DNA from: Salinisphaera sp. Q1T1-3 | GTDB lineage: Bacteria > Pseudomonadota > Gammaproteobacteria > Nevskiales > Salinisphaeraceae | Assembly: GCF_003602005.1 (NCBI RefSeq) | Contig: NZ_QZWD01000001.1 | Span: forward strand, 112,641 to 176,640 | Length of the DNA stretch: 64,000 nt | Direction: 5' to 3' | Part shown: piece after piece, positions 63,917 to 64,000 of the stretch | How positions within the stretch are numbered: the stretch's first letter is position 1 | How the letters are laid out: every line of letters starts with the position of its first letter | The notes under the pieces: generated by a model | Databases searched by the model: none | Told to the model about the DNA's origin: nothing | What the model saw: the letters and a program-made list of their open reading frames with translations, nothing else | Made by a program: the position numbers and the translations under genes

Positions 63917-64000
63917 ATGTCCAGAGTCCTGTCATCGACCGCTTCGAGCCAGCCCGCGACGCGTGCGGCCAACCCGATCCTGCAGCTCGGCGGTGCCGCG
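63917..64000 (+). CDS. N-terminus of a riboswitch-controlled gene, possibly CbtB (cut by window edge)
   Basis: Only 28 codons are present: a Ser/Ala/Thr-rich hydrophilic N-terminus followed by NPILQLGGAA, the likely start of a membrane helix. Small cobalt transporter subunit CbtB proteins begin this way and often follow B12 riboswitches, with cbtA next. BtuB or CobW cannot be excluded from so short a piece. GGTGAG lies 5 bp before the ATG. Confidence 0.55.
   Translation, partial: MSRVLSSTASSQPATRAANPILQLGGAA

Noticed and set aside
1..64000. tRNA, rRNA or prophage genes
   Set aside because: I found no tRNA T-loop/acceptor patterns, no rRNA sequence and no integrase, transposase or phage structural genes in any gap.

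Overview
The window comes from the chromosome of a GC-rich (roughly 60-65 percent by eye) Gammaproteobacterium. Supporting gene orders are fabD-fabG-acpP-fabF-pabB-pabC-mltG-tmk-holB-pilZ, nudJ-mnmA-hflD and imuA-imuB-dnaE2. Genes for K+ uptake (kup), a BCCT betaine/choline carrier, FadE and FadH fit a marine or halotolerant, lipid-degrading lifestyle; a Salinisphaera-like organism is my guess and is not proven from this sequence. Start codons include ATG, GTG and TTG. Many genes overlap by ATGA, GTGA or TTGA.

Layout. 1-10.5 kb: truncated mntH with an MntR-like operator, a PhoD-like phosphatase, an EF-hand protein, an esterase, a small monooxygenase-like protein, an alkyltransferase-like (ATL) repair protein, an aldo-keto reductase, kup and an MFS carrier. 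10.4-15.9 kb: the SOS mutagenesis operon imuA-imuB-dnaE2 behind a perfect-looking LexA box. 16-23.5 kb: a GGDEF-EAL protein, divergent from a CqsS/LqsS-type receptor kinase, an LqsR-like response regulator, a CqsA/LqsA alpha-hydroxyketone autoinducer synthase and an M19 dipeptidase. 23.5-31.8 kb: a second EF-hand protein, AMP nucleosidase, a small lipoprotein, acnA, hflD, mnmA and nudJ. 31.9-40.7 kb: the fatty acid/folate/peptidoglycan/replication gene string. 40.9-53.8 kb: tetR, fadE, a hemolysin III protein, recQ, a BCCT transporter, fadH, a Tag-like glycosylase and a YbaY/MliC-like lipoprotein. 53.8-64 kb: an oxygen-dependent-type cobalamin cluster (bluB, cobGHIJ, cobK, cobLM, cbiD, a cysG-like gene, cobE) and a cobalamin riboswitch that leads into a gene cut by the window edge.

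Two things stand out. First, a compact alpha-hydroxyketone quorum-sensing locus (receptor kinase, response regulator, synthase) sits back-to-back with a c-di-GMP enzyme, and the two sides appear to share a symmetric -10 element. Second, there are two families of MITE-like intergenic repeats whose ends both begin AGGGCCTGTT. Family A has six copies plus a remnant. Family B has two copies, and an internal 185-bp segment bounded by 15-bp inverted repeats lies in opposite orientation in the two. Four of these elements start inside the TAG stop codon of the upstream gene.

Cobalamin synthesis: CobI, CobG, CobJ, CobM, CobK, CobL and CobH carry precorrin-2 towards hydrogenobyrinate, with CbiD in place of CobF. 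BluB makes the lower ligand. The riboswitch has its own good sigma70-type promoter and controls the plus-strand gene at the right edge, not the minus-strand cob genes beside it.
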